64,000 bases of DNA, taken from NCBI GenBank assembly GCA_010909165.1, contig MU008176.1, positions 488,856 through 552,855 on the forward strand, given 5' to 3'. This DNA is from Anthoceros angustus (lineage: Eukaryota; Streptophyta; Anthocerotopsida; Anthocerotales; Anthocerotaceae). Every line of letters begins with the position of its first letter. Position 1 is the first letter of the stretch. The position numbers and the translations under genes are program-made. Under the pieces are notes generated by a model, which worked only from the letters and a program-made list of their open reading frames with translations, was not told where the DNA came from and did no database searches. Of this stretch, positions 1 through 13,300 are shown piece after piece.

Positions 1-2297
1 CCAGTCACATGCGTGTGAAGGAGGCATTGTCCAGAATCCTTGATTTGGTGAGATACATAGTTACAACGATTCAGGAGGATAAGGACATACAAGTCCAGGA
101 GCTTGCACATCCAGAATTTAGTCGCTGTAACATACACAAGCTAATGGTAGATCACCCACTGCTGGTGTTAGATGATCAGGCGGCTGCAGAGGCAGGCTTG
201 GAATACTCGCCAAAATCGCAGTAAATCACAAAATTTCCATAATTCTGCACGATCGCTTGGAACAAAATAGCAGGCTAGAGAAGTTTAGAGCACGAGAACT
301 GCAACATCGGGAGGATTCATGCGCATGACTTACCCTCAGTCTGCAATGGAGTCCATCCCCCAGAGAAAGTTGGGGCTACCGTCTGGCGCAAACCGGCCAT
401 CAGTCTTCATAGTTGCGTACCAACCACTTCCTTTCCCATTCGTCTGAGGTTGTGCTTTCACTGAAGTGAGCATGCGGCAGGTTGCGAGTGCCTGTAGCAG
501 CAGCACAAGCCCAGTTTGAGCAGCTATAGGCCTGTTGTGAGCCATGGAGCTTGTGGAAGGTGAAAGGGGTATCTGTCTCTCTCCGTCTTCACGTCTTGTT
601 CATAGTGCACCGAGATTGAGAACGGAGAACCCCATGTCCTGCGACTCATAAGCTTTGGGGTCTTGTATGGCATATGCTATCCTATCTGACGTTGATATCA
701 AAGATACTCACACCAGGTGGCATCTGACGTTGATATCAAAGATCCTCACACCAGGTGGCAATGGGACATTCCATTATTTTGGGCCTTCAAGTTGGCTGTG
801 AATGAGCCTGCAGGCAGCATAGCTGCTGCTTTCACACTTGCAACCTTTCACAGTCATGCTGCCGAGCTGGTCCTTCTCATCTTCTCGAGGTTCAAAAGCC
901 ATGGATATTGCTGCAGGCTGTGTCGGTGATGCCCACATACTGATGACCGAGAAGGACACACTGCATCGCTTCCTTGTGACACCAACAGGTGGTAGGTACT
1001 CTGGAACGGAACGTTACAGAAAAGGTTCCAAGGGACGCGGACACGGACCATGATGCTCACGGCGCCATGGGACGGCGAGTACTGTTGGGTGGACAGTTCT
1101 TGGGGTAACGGTACCGTCTGTGAAGGGCCTCGCAAACTGTCATACCTACCCACCTTCGTCCAGTACAGCATTTTTAAACTAGCATCGTTTTCTGCAGCTC
1201 TGCAGATTCAGAGAGGAGAACCATGTGCACCTAGGTGCTTAGGGAGCGTTACATGTAAGGCCTTGTTTTCGTCAGAACTGGATCGGATTCCTCACACTCC
1301 TCCCTCCTTGTACTTAATTTTGTCAGCACCAAATCTTGGGAAAGCAACCAGAAACAAATCCGCCTTTACCACAACCCTCCTTGAAGCAGATCTGCGCAGA
1401 TGTAAGCGAGCAAAATCTTCAGCCTTCATATGTTCACTATCGAGCTCGCTTCTTCTGTTTGTTTGTCTCATATCAGCCCCCAGCCTAATTCAGCCACCAG
1501 CGTACTGACTGTAATCCTGCATTTGCCATATTACCAGAAAACTATAATCATTTCTTGAAAGAGGCACAGAAATCTTTCGGAAACAGCTCCCCCGAGATTT
1601 ACTGTACTCCGTTTCCGGATCTTGCTAAGCTTTCTGTTTTGAGTTTGTGCCACTAAGAGGCGCGGCATCTCTCTCCTTGCTTCCTTATGCTATTTCTTAG
1701 AAGCGAGAGTTGAGAGGAGACAGTCCTGTAGCTTCACCACGTTGATCACAAGGCTGGCACGATTCGTGCAGCCTGTAAAGAATGGATCTTATAAGCCGCG
1801 AGGTGTTTAGGCGCGAAAGCATTCTAAACGCTACGGCCGAAAGACCGAGATTGTCTGGTAGGGACAACGCCCTTCATGGCCACTGACAACAACAAGCGCC
1901 TTTTCCGAGTTCTCCAGCAGCAACGAGTGAGTCAGATGGTGTCTGCTAATTTCCCCGATCTGCAAATTCCAGCGCGCTGCACAAGGCGTGGGAGTCGCGT
2001 TGGAGCAAGGTTTTACTTCGGGCCGAGCTTTTGCGCCGAAACCACAAGATTTGGCGGCCTGTAGTTTTCATGTGTGCTTCACCGACCAAGGGCCCCTGTG
2101 ACGTCTTTCCTCCCTCGGCCCGCTCTAGTAAGGATCTGCGCTGTTAGCAAGTTCTGGGAACAGAGTTGGCAATGTAAGGTGTTTGTCCTTCCTTGAGCGG
2201 GCCTTGGCTGTATCTTGGTTTGGAGTCCGCCAGTATGTAGACCAAGACTGACATTGTAGAGCAGGAGCTTGATGAGAGTTTTTCTAGGCGTTCTAGG
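1..2297. other. Intergenic/unassigned 5' stretch
   Basis: I recognise no gene here. A 71-codon open frame at 9-224 (+) ends within the window and could be a last exon entering from the left, but it matches no family I know. A 38-base unit is tandemly duplicated at 684-721 and 722-759 with one mismatch. Open frames around 838-1508 have no recognisable domain. The last few hundred bases should contain the leader and promoter of the sialyltransferase-like gene. Confidence 0.4.
336..545 (-). CDS. Possible small secreted peptide or first exon
   Basis: A 69-residue frame begins with a true ATG at 545. Its first 31 residues look like a signal peptide: a short basic start, then a hydrophobic run containing GLVLLLQALA and a small-residue end (SVKA). 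The rest is short and ends in a stop directly before a GTAAGT sequence, so the frame may be the first exon of a spliced gene running towards base 1. I do not recognise the family. The evidence is only length and the signal-like start, so this may be chance. Confidence 0.2.
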   Translation of the reverse strand: MAHNRPIAAQTGLVLLLQALATCRMLTSVKAQPQTNGKGSGWYATMKTDGRFAPDGSPNFLWGMDSIAD

Positions 2298-3659
2298 ATG
2301 TGGTGGATCCCCGTGAGGAAAATTCGGGACGGAGGTTGCAGGGAAGTGGTGGTTGCTGGCGGGGGGCAACCTAAGCCTGCGCTTGGACAGCTGAGTTCTT
2401 GCTGGATTTGTTGGATGCTCCTTAGGTCCACGAGGATAAAGTTGCTTTTTATGAGCGCGCTGCTGGTCATCTCCTTCCTAGCCTTCTTTCCTCGGGCTTT
2501 TCTGACAACGCTCTCGGGGAGTCCCACGATTCCTCAGGCTAGGTTTCGTAATGTGACTTTGGATTCCGCGCTGTATGAGAGTTTGTACAGGTTCGCCTCA
2601 GTTGATGCGTATAGTGAGAAGGTTGAAAACCCAATCATAGCTAGGTTGCTGGATACAGAAGTCGGTCCTGATGGGATATTGATCGGGAAACACCAGAAGG
2701 AACAAGGCAAGAGGATAGCAAGCTTTCAGCTTGGCGAACGTTGGGAGTACAGCCGGCGTGGAAAGGAGAAGTATGAGAGACGGCATTGGATAAGGCCAGA
2801 GAGGTGGGAAGTTGAGCTTAGCAGGTTGAAGTACGGGCCCTATTGGCCAAAATTTTTGCAGATGTTGCGGGCATGGTCTTCTGCCAGGAAGTATGACCCT
2901 CAGGTCATGGTACGCTTGATGGATATGGTCGGAAAGCCACTCAGAAGATTTGGCATTTCGGAAGAAAATCATCTGTATGGGAAATGTGCGGTGGTGGGAA
3001 ATAGTGGAACTCTTCTTTCAAAGGAGTATGGGAAGTTCATAGATTCACATGACATGGTCATCCGGATAAATGGTGCGAGCACAAACACCTTCGAGCGCCA
3101 TGTAGGCTCAAAGACCACACTCGCCTTCATAAACAGTAACGTTCTCCGGGTGTACTCACGGGTGCGAGGGCAGTGTAGGTACCCCTATGGAGGGCACGTT
3201 CCAGTTCTTGCATATATGTGCCAAGCTGCGCATCTCATGGACGTGGCTTACTGTCAAGGGGTGCAACCAGAAACTCCTTTGCTCGTCACTGACCCAAGCT
3301 TGGACATACTGTGTGGGAGGATAGCAAAGTGGTATTCCGTCCAGGATTTTGTCTTAAGTGGTGGCAACATCAGTCGGTGGCAATCGAAGCATGGCGGAAC
3401 GCTGTTTCACCACTCCTCAGGGATGCAGGCCGTTGTTCTTGCCTTGGGAGTATGTGAAGAAGTGCACCTCTTTGGTTTTGGTAAAGTTGCAGGTGTGAAG
3501 CATCACTATCACAGCCAGCAGAAGGGCGAGCACTCCATTCATGACTACGAAGCAGAATACCTTTTCTATGATGATCTGGAAAACAACAGGACGGCTAACA
3601 TAGCCTTCTTGAATGAGGTTACTGGATTTAATGTTCCAACTGTCCGCATGTATCACTGA
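2298..3659 (+). CDS. Sialyltransferase-like protein, GT29 family, intronless
   Basis: The 453-residue type II membrane protein belongs to the plant GT29 group that includes Arabidopsis SIA1 (MGP2) and SIA2. These act in the Golgi, and plants have little or no sialic acid, so donor and acceptor are uncertain (family knowledge). Visible features are a basic N-terminus, one membrane anchor at about residues 47-68, a stem, then sialylmotif L at about 228-275 (starts GKCAVVGNSG). Motif S lies at about 366-393 (HHSSGMQAVVLALG), and the His-rich III/VS region with H-x4-E at about 401-420. The frame is intact and has no intron. The ATG at 2298 is the first in frame; M40 and M52 are alternative starts, and starting at M40 would shorten the cytosolic tail to a few residues. 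The family call is firm; the substrate is not known. Confidence 0.9.
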   Translation: MWWIPVRKIRDGGCREVVVAGGGQPKPALGQLSSCWICWMLLRSTRIKLLFMSALLVISFLAFFPRAFLTTLSGSPTIPQARFRNVTLDSALYESLYRFASVDAYSEKVENPIIARLLDTEVGPDGILIGKHQKEQGKRIASFQLGERWEYSRRGKEKYERRHWIRPERWEVELSRLKYGPYWPKFLQMLRAWSSARKYDPQVMVRLMDMVGKPLRRFGISEENHLYGKCAVVGNSGTLLSKEYGKFIDSHDMVIRINGASTNTFERHVGSKTTLAFINSNVLRVYSRVRGQCRYPYGGHVPVLAYMCQAAHLMDVAYCQGVQPETPLLVTDPSLDILCGRIAKWYSVQDFVLSGGNISRWQSKHGGTLFHHSSGMQAVVLALGVCEEVHLFGFGKVAGVKHHYHSQQKGEHSIHDYEAEYLFYDDLENNRTANIAFLNEVTGFNVPTVRMYH

Positions 3660-5236
3660 TCGTGAATGCGATCTCATTCGCCTATGCGAAGCTTAGGCGT
3701 GCAATTCTTTGCTCCTTGGCAACGTCAAGCTGCCAACTACATTTTGCGCCACTGGACATCAAAAAAAGCAGCCAAGTTGGTGGATTGTGCGATGCTAGCA
3801 GGTTTAGGGTTCAGGGTGCAGATTAGGTCACTGATTCGTTGAACAGGAAAAGCAGTCCAGAGGTACTTCCTGTTGTAGTTTTCTCAAGGCTTACAGAGAA
3901 AGCATGCAGGAGCAGGTGATCACAGTGCTCTCAAACCTTTTGATGTCATTTAGTTCAGGCCGCAGGTTATTGTTTAGTCCGTCAAGGGAATCGGGCTCCG
4001 CTTTTTCGAATCCTTTCGCTTCCACTTGTTCCAGAGGACACAACCAAAACAAATCACACACCATATGACCTCATAACAATAAGATGGTCCTGATTGGACA
4101 CAGAGCTTATTAGTTTCTCCTGAAGTCTCGTGAGAGCGGTGGCGACATAGTCTCTGTTCAGGTGCGGACACAGGACCCCTCCAAGCGATCATGCCTGGTA
4201 AGGAGAGGAATCTCAGGACAACCAATAGTCCGGCTTCCTTTTGCACTCCAATCACGCCACAACCCACCACCACATGTTGGTTTATCCTATCCTTTGAAGA
4301 AGGGAAAGCTCGACATTTCAAAACCATTTGTGCGGGAGTGACGGCAATGATGTTCTAGCAGCAGCTTGTCCTTCTGCTGCTGCGTCGCTTCCCCTCTCCA
4401 GGTAGGCAACATCATCACTTCTCACAACCACGATGCTCTACATTGTGGTCAGCGTGCTCTCTTTTTGCGTCATGATCCTCCAACATATGGCTACGCAGCT
4501 TATCCAAGTGCTGGTGATCACGATGGCGGTAACTGCCCTAGGCACTTAGGACAACTTCTGCTTACAGGAGCCTACCAAACTACCTTGGAACACAAACGTG
4601 ATCTGTGGAAAATGCGGTGAATTGCTGCTTCTTGCACTAGCTCGTTGCAGAATCCACAAATGGAGGACATGATGGAGGTAGCTCACACCGAATATATGCT
4701 TAGATTCACCATGCAAGTCTCTATTTGTCTTGACACCCAATGTGTTTTGTTTGCTTGTTTCAAGTTGCACAATGCCGCTCAGAATATGTACCGTAAGAAC
4801 GGGTCCAATGTCCAATGAATATTCTCACCATGATTTTGGACATGCTGTTTTGTGGTAATGTAGTTTAGAAGCAATGTGGGGGACCACATCTTCTCCTTGG
4901 CCTTTTGGGGAGTTTGGCATGTGGGCTAAAATTGGAAACACACGCCTCCTTGGTCCCACATCCTCCATCCTATGCTTCAGCTGCATTTTTAGCTGGGCCA
5001 AATGAGATCTCACAATACTGCAAAGTAATACCACCTTATGTGTGCAAGGTTCTTAAGCATACGATTTTAATATTAATATTTATACAATTTAATATATATA
5101 TAGTAAGTATCTGATCTTCTATTTAAAATAAATTCAAAAATCTTCATAGTCTATTTTTTAGGTTACTGTGAGTTCAACACGTGTGGACTTGAAGCTTATC
5201 ATTTAAAAATTTAGTTTATTATATTAATTATAAAAG
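3660..5236. other. Intergenic region
   Basis: No coding potential with a recognisable domain is seen on either strand. The base composition drops to strongly AT-rich from about 5050 onward, just before the cilium gene. The first few hundred bases should hold the 3' end of the sialyltransferase-like transcript. Confidence 0.5.
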
Positions 5237-7350
5237 ATGGGAGAAAATGACTCTTCGAAGGATGAAAAGAAAGATGACAAACGCTCTGAAACTTCAAAGA
5301 ATTCTTCTTCTTCTTCTGAAGTAAGAAGATTATCTAAAGAAACAAAAAGTATAGTATCGGAGGTTATCAAATCTGAGGAGGTGAAACTAAAGGCTAAAGA
5401 GGAGTTGCAAAATGCGAAGGAATCGGCGGAAGCAACAGATAGCAAAACTTTGCTTGAGAGAACGAAAAAGGCCAATCATTATTTGTATTTGGAGAATTGT
5501 GTCCTTTCTGACCATCTCACAGTAAGAATAAGATCTAACAAAAATCAGCTACCTTTTTGAGAATCTAATAACAACCATCTAACCATGAATTGATGTCTGC
5601 ATGTCATATATTTCGATGCTAGAGAATAATGGCGAATTGCACAGGACACCCAATCCCGAAACAATTAGAAGCTCTGAAAGAACAAACAGATGAGGACTCC
5701 GAGGATACAGATTCTACAGCTGAGAAGAGTAGAGATGGAACATCTTATTCAGGGAAAAGTAGAATTTGGCCAAAATCGTCTGATTATAGTCCTGCAGATA
5801 GTTTTTCAAAGCCAAACATAACTTTCAAAAAAATTGATAAACAATCTAGCTCTGGCAGTAGAAGCAAAGGATATCAAAGTAGCTTACGAAGCAGCATTAA
5901 TCAAAGATTAGATCCACAACGACCACTAGATTCTGAAGAAAAATGTGATATAGTCAATAGTGAGATCAAATTATTAAAGCTATCTATGAAAGAATGTCGA
6001 GCTAACAGTGAAAGGATTTTAGATGATATCAAGGCTATGTATAACGAGACATGCATGAAGTTAGGGGAGGCAAGTAGAGACAGATCGGACTTTTATAGAG
6101 AAGTATGGTGCCCGGCCAAAAGAAACCCATCAGGCAAAGCATGTGCAGAAGTTGTTTTGAAGTAATGTTTGCTTTTTAAGTTAATTTGTACATGCTCTAT
6201 GCCATTTAAGAAAAATTTACCCAATTAAATTCTTAAATTGGTACCTCAGGTTTTTTGATGATAAGATGAAAAATAAAAGTTTGCAAATACAAAAGATTAA
6301 AGAACAAAATAATATAGCTCAACTTAATATTTTAAATATTGAAGAACAAGTGAAGAATAAAAAGGAACTAAGTGATGTTCTACATGCTGTTGATTTTGAT
6401 CGATTCACCATTCAAAACCAACAATTACATTACAATTACAACGCTAAATCACGGGAATATCGAAAACTAAAGTCTAATTATTTGAAAGCCTCAAGAGTAT
6501 GTAGTTATTCATCATGTCATAGAATAAATCTAATGTGTGCTATATTCTTATCCTTATATAGCATGTTGCATGATGAACATCTAATGACAAATATTGAAAA
6601 ACAAAAATATCTTTGCAGGCAATGGCTAGTACAAGAAGCCAACTGTCATATGTGGATTATCAAAATTGGAACGTAAATGATTCGTTGTCTAAGCATAGAC
6701 CTCATTTGCAACATATCATCCGTGAGGTTTCCGTGTCTGCTTCTAAAAAGGTCTATCTAAACTAACCTTAATCTTTTGATTCATAAAATATTATAGAATA
6801 TACACTCATACATATCTTATGAGCAGAAATTCCTAATCGATGACCTTCATATGCTGGCTGTCCAAGAGATACATGGAGCTGGTCAACCAAATGGTTTGGA
6901 ATACATGCAAATACGTATAAAAGCTACACAATTGCAAAAGGACTATACAGATTGGAAACGCAAGGTAAAGTCACTAAATTATGACTACATCTGTGTCAAA
7001 GTATCATTTTTTATTATAGTAGATGCATATAAGTTTAGCTTAGAAAATGGAACCTAACTGCACTTTCCTTTTACATGCATGTTTTCCACATATGTAATAT
7101 ATTTATCAATGGCATCATATTCAATCCATCAATATAAATCTTTTAATTACATATTTTTTAAAATAGTAACATTTATTTAACAATCTCCTTTCTTATATGG
7201 ATATAGGGTGACTAGGATATATGTCTTTATAACTTACAAAAAAATAACTTCATAAAGGTGGAGCTTGCTGAGCTTACAGCGCATGAGCTGGACCATAAAG
7301 TCCGAAAAGTCCAAGGATTCCAAACATCTAAAACATTGACATGTGAATAA
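5237..7350 (+). CDS. Axonemal coiled-coil protein, CCDC96/CCDC113 family (CFAP184-like)
   Basis: Six exons can be joined with correct phase: 5237-5521, 5623-6161, 6250-6496, 6619-6750, 6827-6964 and 7258-7350. They give about 477 residues. The N-terminal part is acidic and Ser-rich. The C-terminal half is a long coiled coil that matches the DUF4201 domain shared by CCDC96 and CCDC113. The marks are a KFFDDKMKNKSLQIQKIK segment across the exon 2-3 junction, VLHAVDFDRF in exon 3, and DYTDWKRK-VELAEL across the last junction. In other organisms these proteins sit in motile cilia, so the gene implies swimming sperm. The length and the exon 4 segment favour CCDC96 (CFAP184) over the shorter CCDC113 (CFAP263). 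All introns are GT-AG. The whole gene is AT-rich (many A-ending codons), unlike its GC-richer neighbours. The true start could lie further upstream. Confidence 0.78.
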
Positions 7351-10300
7351 AAGAAGTTCTATAATTAAATTCTACATTTCTATAAATTGTATGAAGCATT
7401 ATTTTGGCTATTTTGAAGTTATTACTTTATGTTCTAGACACCAACCATGATATAAGATGGAATTTGATATGGTTGAGTTGATCGAGAGCCGTCTCCAATC
7501 TATGTCCATGGAGTAAATCAACCAGAGGTAGCATTGTAGCAATGCGCTTTTTAGTTTCAGTTGAATGTAAAGTAATGGCTTTGGATCAAGCGCGGTCCTA
7601 CCTACGAGCACATGATATCTCAGGACAAGAGAACTCCAACATCCCTGCAACAACTAGCAAGCAACAACTAGTAATTCTACTAGCAGAGATGAGCGCGGTT
7701 GAACACATTTCAAGAGGTGCTTTAGAAGGCCATTTTGGAATCTGGACAGTCAGGGCAGAAGACCGTGCTTCCGAGGTGCGACGCATAGTTCTTGCCCAAA
7801 ACAAACCTGAACAAACAACCATGAGTCAGACATGGCAAATGCAAAAAGTGCCGGTGCATTGTGAATGGCATGGTTGAGCTGGCTATCATGTGCTAATGAT
7901 CTCGGTGTGGGCTTGGAAATAAAGACTACCTACCTGCACACGCCAAATGTTGGAGAGTGAAGGTGCTAATGCTCTCAAGACATGGCCGCCTTAAATGCAC
8001 ACTACATCCTTTGTAGACTACCAGCCTCAAGATTAGTGGGCGGAAGGACCACTTCCCTCTAAGTTTATTGGAACTCTACAATCTAGCCTCCTTAGGACAA
8101 AGAAGTACTAAGATGGAGTTCCACCCATCTCTTGTTTTATGGCCTCAGGGGGCCGCCTAAAAGAAATTGTGTCCTCGTCCTTGCAGTGTGCGGGGTCACC
8201 TGCTGTAAGAGCCCTATGAGGCTACCTTTGAAACTAACCTTTGAGTGGGACTTTCTTGTGCCGAGATTTCAATGTCAACTAGTTGAGAAACCCTTATGCG
8301 GGGCTTTCTTGTGCGGGGCTCTCAATGTAAATTGATATATCTATAAAGTCTTCGAAATCGCTTAAAAGAAAAATGTTGTAGTTTCGAGTCACACTTGTAA
8401 GTAATGTAAATGTTACATCATACATTATGTGCAAACAAACATGATAAAAATAAGATCATGTTGTGCAAGTGATATGGTTTTGCCTACCTAAACATGTGCT
8501 AAAGATTGCATTGAGATTGATTACTAAGAAATTCATGTTTAAAATTAAAATTTTAGTTGAACAGGAAAAATTAGTTGCTGCAATCAAAAGGGTGTGAGGT
8601 TGGATACTTGCATAAGCGATATATGTAGAAGAGTGTACATCCATAAGTATGTACTAGTATTGACTAAATTGTTGAAGAACGTTCTCCGAGGTGAAAATAC
8701 TGTTTGTATTGGTCTTGCTTGTCTCGTGGTATAGTAAGTTCATGACATAAGTTCCCAGAATATATATCCAATAGTTTTGAGTTGAACTTGTGTGGCACTA
8801 TTAGTCTAGGATGGTTAGCAATCTTACTAGTTTCATAATGGCATGACCGCATGAATGATTTATTAATTAAACATAAGTGTATGAAAGATACAAACTATAA
8901 CCTTTTCGTGGTCATAAACCATTGACCAACAAGTCTTCTGAATGTGGGCCATCTGGAAAAACAAAAGTTGCGTGACTTTGTTTACTGAAGTAGTGGAGCT
9001 GTATTCAATGTACAGAGATGAAAACCTAAACAAAAGTTGCGTGACTTTGTTTACAGAAGTAGTGGAGCTGTATTCAATGTACAGAGATGAAAGCCTGAGA
9101 AAGACAATGTGGAGGAAGATAGGGATAGCCCCATCTATCCTAGAAGAGTGTGGAGCCCAAGGTTACCGGGAATTGGAGAGCTATGCTCCATAAATATTGG
9201 ACAGAGAATATTTACCACTGATATGATATCTACACAGAAAGATTTGGTAGATAATAAGAATCTCAATATTATAGTTGAGATCTATAATGAGAATAAAATT
9301 TCACAATATGAGTACTAGAAATTCTAGCTTTTTCTTTTGCAAGGAAGCTTGTGAAGAGGTATGGCAAAGTGGAGCCGCTTAGTGAGTAGATGTGTGACGA
9401 CACCAAAGTGGTTTTCGATTGATTGATGATTGCGCCGTCAGAAGCATGGCAGCAAAACGATTGAGTGGCTGCCGCTTGCATCTAGACTGATTTTGCAAGT
9501 TTCGAGAGAGGGAAGATCTTCTTGAGGTGCATCCAGCATGAGGGCTGAAAATTCAACTTGTCCTTGCGGGGCTGCCCCCCGGAGATGGGAGGCTGGGCTG
9601 GAGCCTCGCAGGCCTGAAAGAGAGTGAATGTGGAATGCTGCATGCTGCTTGGGCAGCAAACGCAAAGGGGCTCGGGAATCCATGCAGTGGGAGTGCACGG
9701 CTTTGGAATGGGGAAGTGGGAATTCATGGCAAAGGTGCCTCGATGTGCTCAAAATGTGTGTGGGAGTGAAGCGTACGAGTCATGGGCATGTGGAGGGACT
9801 GGACTCCGAGGGCCTGGGAGACCTCCCCGTTAACTCTTGCATGGTGGGTCAGGGTCAGGGTCAGGGTCAAGGCAAGCTGAGCTGAGCTGAGCCGTGCCTC
9901 GGGGCAGGCTGGACTCGGAGACGATCGTTTCCAGCAGCTGAAAAAGTTAGCCCTGGAGATCGGGGATTTCAATTCCATTTTCGAGAGAGTGGTCTCGGTG
10001 GGAAGAAGTCGCGGGATGGTGGCCAAAAATAAGAGGTCGAGGATGTGGGCCCTTGGGTTCGGATTGATGTCCATCTTCATGGCTTCACATGCCAGTGGGA
10101 GGTTGGAACTTGATGCCTTCTGCCCAGCCCGGGTGTGAGGTGCCAAGAGGTTTGCGTTTCTTTCACTTTACCTTGCCGATTTTTGTGACAATAATCTTCA
10201 CATGGGCAGCTGCAGGAACTGCACTTCCTGCAGCGGCTGCTGCAGAGATGTTGTTGCTGCAGCACTGTGCAGAGGCAGAAGCCAGGAGATTTATTTGAAG

Positions 10301-13300
10301 CCATGCGCATGCGCACTCCTGAGTGTCTGGTGTGTTCACGTGTCGTTCCGGATCTAGGGAAGGCGAAGAAGAATCCGGTTCCTTGGGCTGTACCTGCGAC
10401 GTACGATACAGGTAAAAGAAGAAGAAGAAGAGGAGGAGGAGGAAAGGAGAAGGAAGTAGGGAAGGTATTATCCTCCAGGATCCTTGCCTCCCTTTTGGTG
10501 TGGTGGGCACTGCGCATGCATGCTCATTTATGGGGGAGCCTCGGCCCCCTTGGGTTGTCCAATGGCAGCAAGTGTGCAGCCAGGAGGGGCATGTGCTTGG
10601 GAGCCCATGCTGTCCTGGGACCCGGAGGAAGAGTAAGGAGTAATTGTGTGGGGGCATTCCTAGCGCAAGTGTCTAGACTCTGTGTCTGAGAACGAGTGCA
10701 GAGGGCAGAGGGAATTGCCTTATCGCGCATGTCACCGTGCAGTGCGGATGCATACATCAGCTGCTGCGTGACGGTGGTGATGGAAGTACATACCCACATT
10801 CCTGCAGCTGTGCGCTGCGGTGTCCAATGTCCATGGTGTTGTCCAGTACTGGCACTACGCCTGGAGGGCCTGTCTTGTATCTGCAAAGGGTAAAGCAGTA
10901 GTGAATGCAGTATGGAGTGTAGCACAGAAGCAGGCAGGCAGCAGGCGGCGACAAGGGGACCGGGTGTGTGCAATGAAGCGCCGGCCAATGGAGAAGCAGG
11001 CCCAATTTCCAAAGGCAGCGGGGACACCGACTCCCGAGGGCGCTCGGACTGGAAGGGTGCAGAGCGGGCCCGCTTACCACGGGGCTCTGTCCTGTAGCCT
11101 TATGATTCTGGCCTGGCAGCAGGCAGCAGGCAGCAGGGAGCAGGGCAGGCAGGGCCCCTCCCCGTCTGGGATCCAGTGTCAGGAACCACAAAACGAGGAG
11201 CTGCAAGCAGCTGCAAGCAGCAACAGCATTGGAGCAACAGAAGGCCAAGCAGGGAAAAGAAGCAGAAGATGGTTAAACAATACGCATAAAGCCGATTGAA
11301 GAAGAAGAAGCAGAAGCAGAATAAGAAGGAGGTGTCAGTAGACATGTCCTCATTCCCAATGGCCAAAGGCCCAAAGAGCAGAGACAAACCCTAACCCAAG
11401 TCCCACCTGCCCACAGCCCGCTCCCCTGTGACACTGTAACATTCCAGATAGCAACAAAAGTCTTGTCTAGTCATTTCTGGCAACATGGCTCCCTCCCTCC
11501 CCCACCTCGGACATGACATGGCTTCCATGCAAGTTGCAGGAAAAGGAGTTGGCCTCCGCTCGGCCTGGCCTGCAAACATCACCGGACGTGGACGGCCTTG
11601 ATCCGGCTGCCTCCAGCCTCACTTGGCCTTAAACAAATGTAATACGACACACTACACCACGCTGCCGCAGCTTTCAATTCATCTCCCTCCGGCACGCAGC
11701 TTTGCACAGCGAAGAGACCCCGCCGCTTGACCCCGGCTTGACCTGCCTTGACCCCCAACATCCCATCATCTCATGCCAGGATGCCAGGGTGCCAGGGTGC
11801 CAGGATGCCAGGCCAGCAGGCCAGCAGGCCAGCAGCGGAGGAGCCTCCAAGCCTGCGCTGCCGCTGCAGCCCGTGCGTGAATCGATGCAGAATGGAATCC
11901 ACATCATCGCATCCCATCCAATCCCATCCCCTTTCTTCCCCTGCCTTCGTCCCCCGTGGGGCCTGCAGCCTGCAGCCTGTCACCTGCACCCAGCACTGCT
12001 GCAGCCTGCACCCAACATCTCGCCCTCCCTAGTCCCACCTCGCATGCAACTTGCCGCCCTGGCCCTGGCCCTGGCCCTCGCCCAGCTTCCAACCCCACTT
12101 GTCTTAACCCTCCGGAGCCAGAATTATCTTAGCTGGCAAATCTAGGTCGGTTTCGGATTCTGTTTGGGCCCGGGCCCCCGCCCCGGCCCCGGCCCAATCC
12201 CTGCTTGTGCGAGAACGAAACCAGACTCCAGACAGGCCGGCGCGCATCCCGATTCGGGCCGCCTGCCTCGCCTCGGATGTCAAACTTCCAAAACGGAGTC
12301 ACAACAGGCACAGCCCACAGCCTGTCGAGTGTGGACCCCGTTACGCTTTTTTCGCATCGCCTCTTTTTCACACACATTCACGGGCCCACTTGCCCTTGTT
12401 TCCGTTTCCTCGACGAATACGAATATGCATTTCCGCAATCGCATGCAATTTTGCTGTGCCCCTTTGCCGCTTTGCCCCCTGCCCCCTCGGCCCCCTCGGC
12501 CCCTTAGCCTCGGGATTCCGATTCCTCCGACGCCCCGACGGACGCTCCGTGCCGTCCCTCTCTTACTCCCGCCGTTCGTACTAACACCGTTGGAATCACC
12601 ATCCGGTTTCGTAATAACGGTTAAACTATTCTCTCGTCCATACATGTTGCAACTTGCAACAAGGAATTCATGTACAACTTTTTTAACCTTACTATCTATA
12701 TTCTCTTCTTCCAGGTATTTCAATTATATAAAAATTCAGTCAATTCTTTTGGTTTTAAGTAATATTTCTCATTTACAGAATCTTTCACTTTATGTCCTCT
12801 TCCTCTTCCGTGTTTGAGCACACAAACTGTCATATTCCTTCTGTGGTGTTTACGAGGTTTGGCACGTGTATTAACTATATCAAAAGTATCATCAGCGTAC
12901 CTTTGCCTCAAACATGCTTCATTATGCACAGCAAACGAGTTGAATTTATTTCACTTTTGTTTGCTGAAAATAAGTCAATTTACTTTACTTTCATCTGCAC
13001 TCGTCTTGGGCGGACTCGGATTGATACTTTCTGCCCAATTTTAGAGTCTTATCTCCTTTTTACCTACGATTTTTCTTCAAAGACCCCACCAGAAAAGTTT
13101 TGTTCCGCTCATAATCTTGCTTATGATAGACAGTTTTTGTTATTTAAAAACCTAAAATAATTCAATGAAACGTAGCTACATCAAACCCCAAAGATAAAGT
13201 GATGATACACAAAACCCCTTGAAGTAGTTTCCAGTGCTTGTGTGAGTTTCCATCAACAATCTATGTAAACACAACCATACATTTGGGCATTCATAACATA

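Noticed and set aside
1741-1870. Possible small RNA with paired segments
   Set aside because: No tRNA or snoRNA box set could be read, and base pairing by eye was not convincing.
6103-6108. GTATGG donor for exon 2 of the cilium gene
   Set aside because: It gives the wrong phase to exon 3; the donor at 6162 restores phase and the conserved junction.
9438-12377. Many open frames of 60-170 codons on both strands
   Set aside because: They overlap each other in opposite strands, follow simple repeats and GC bias, and show no domain or splice-consistent extension.
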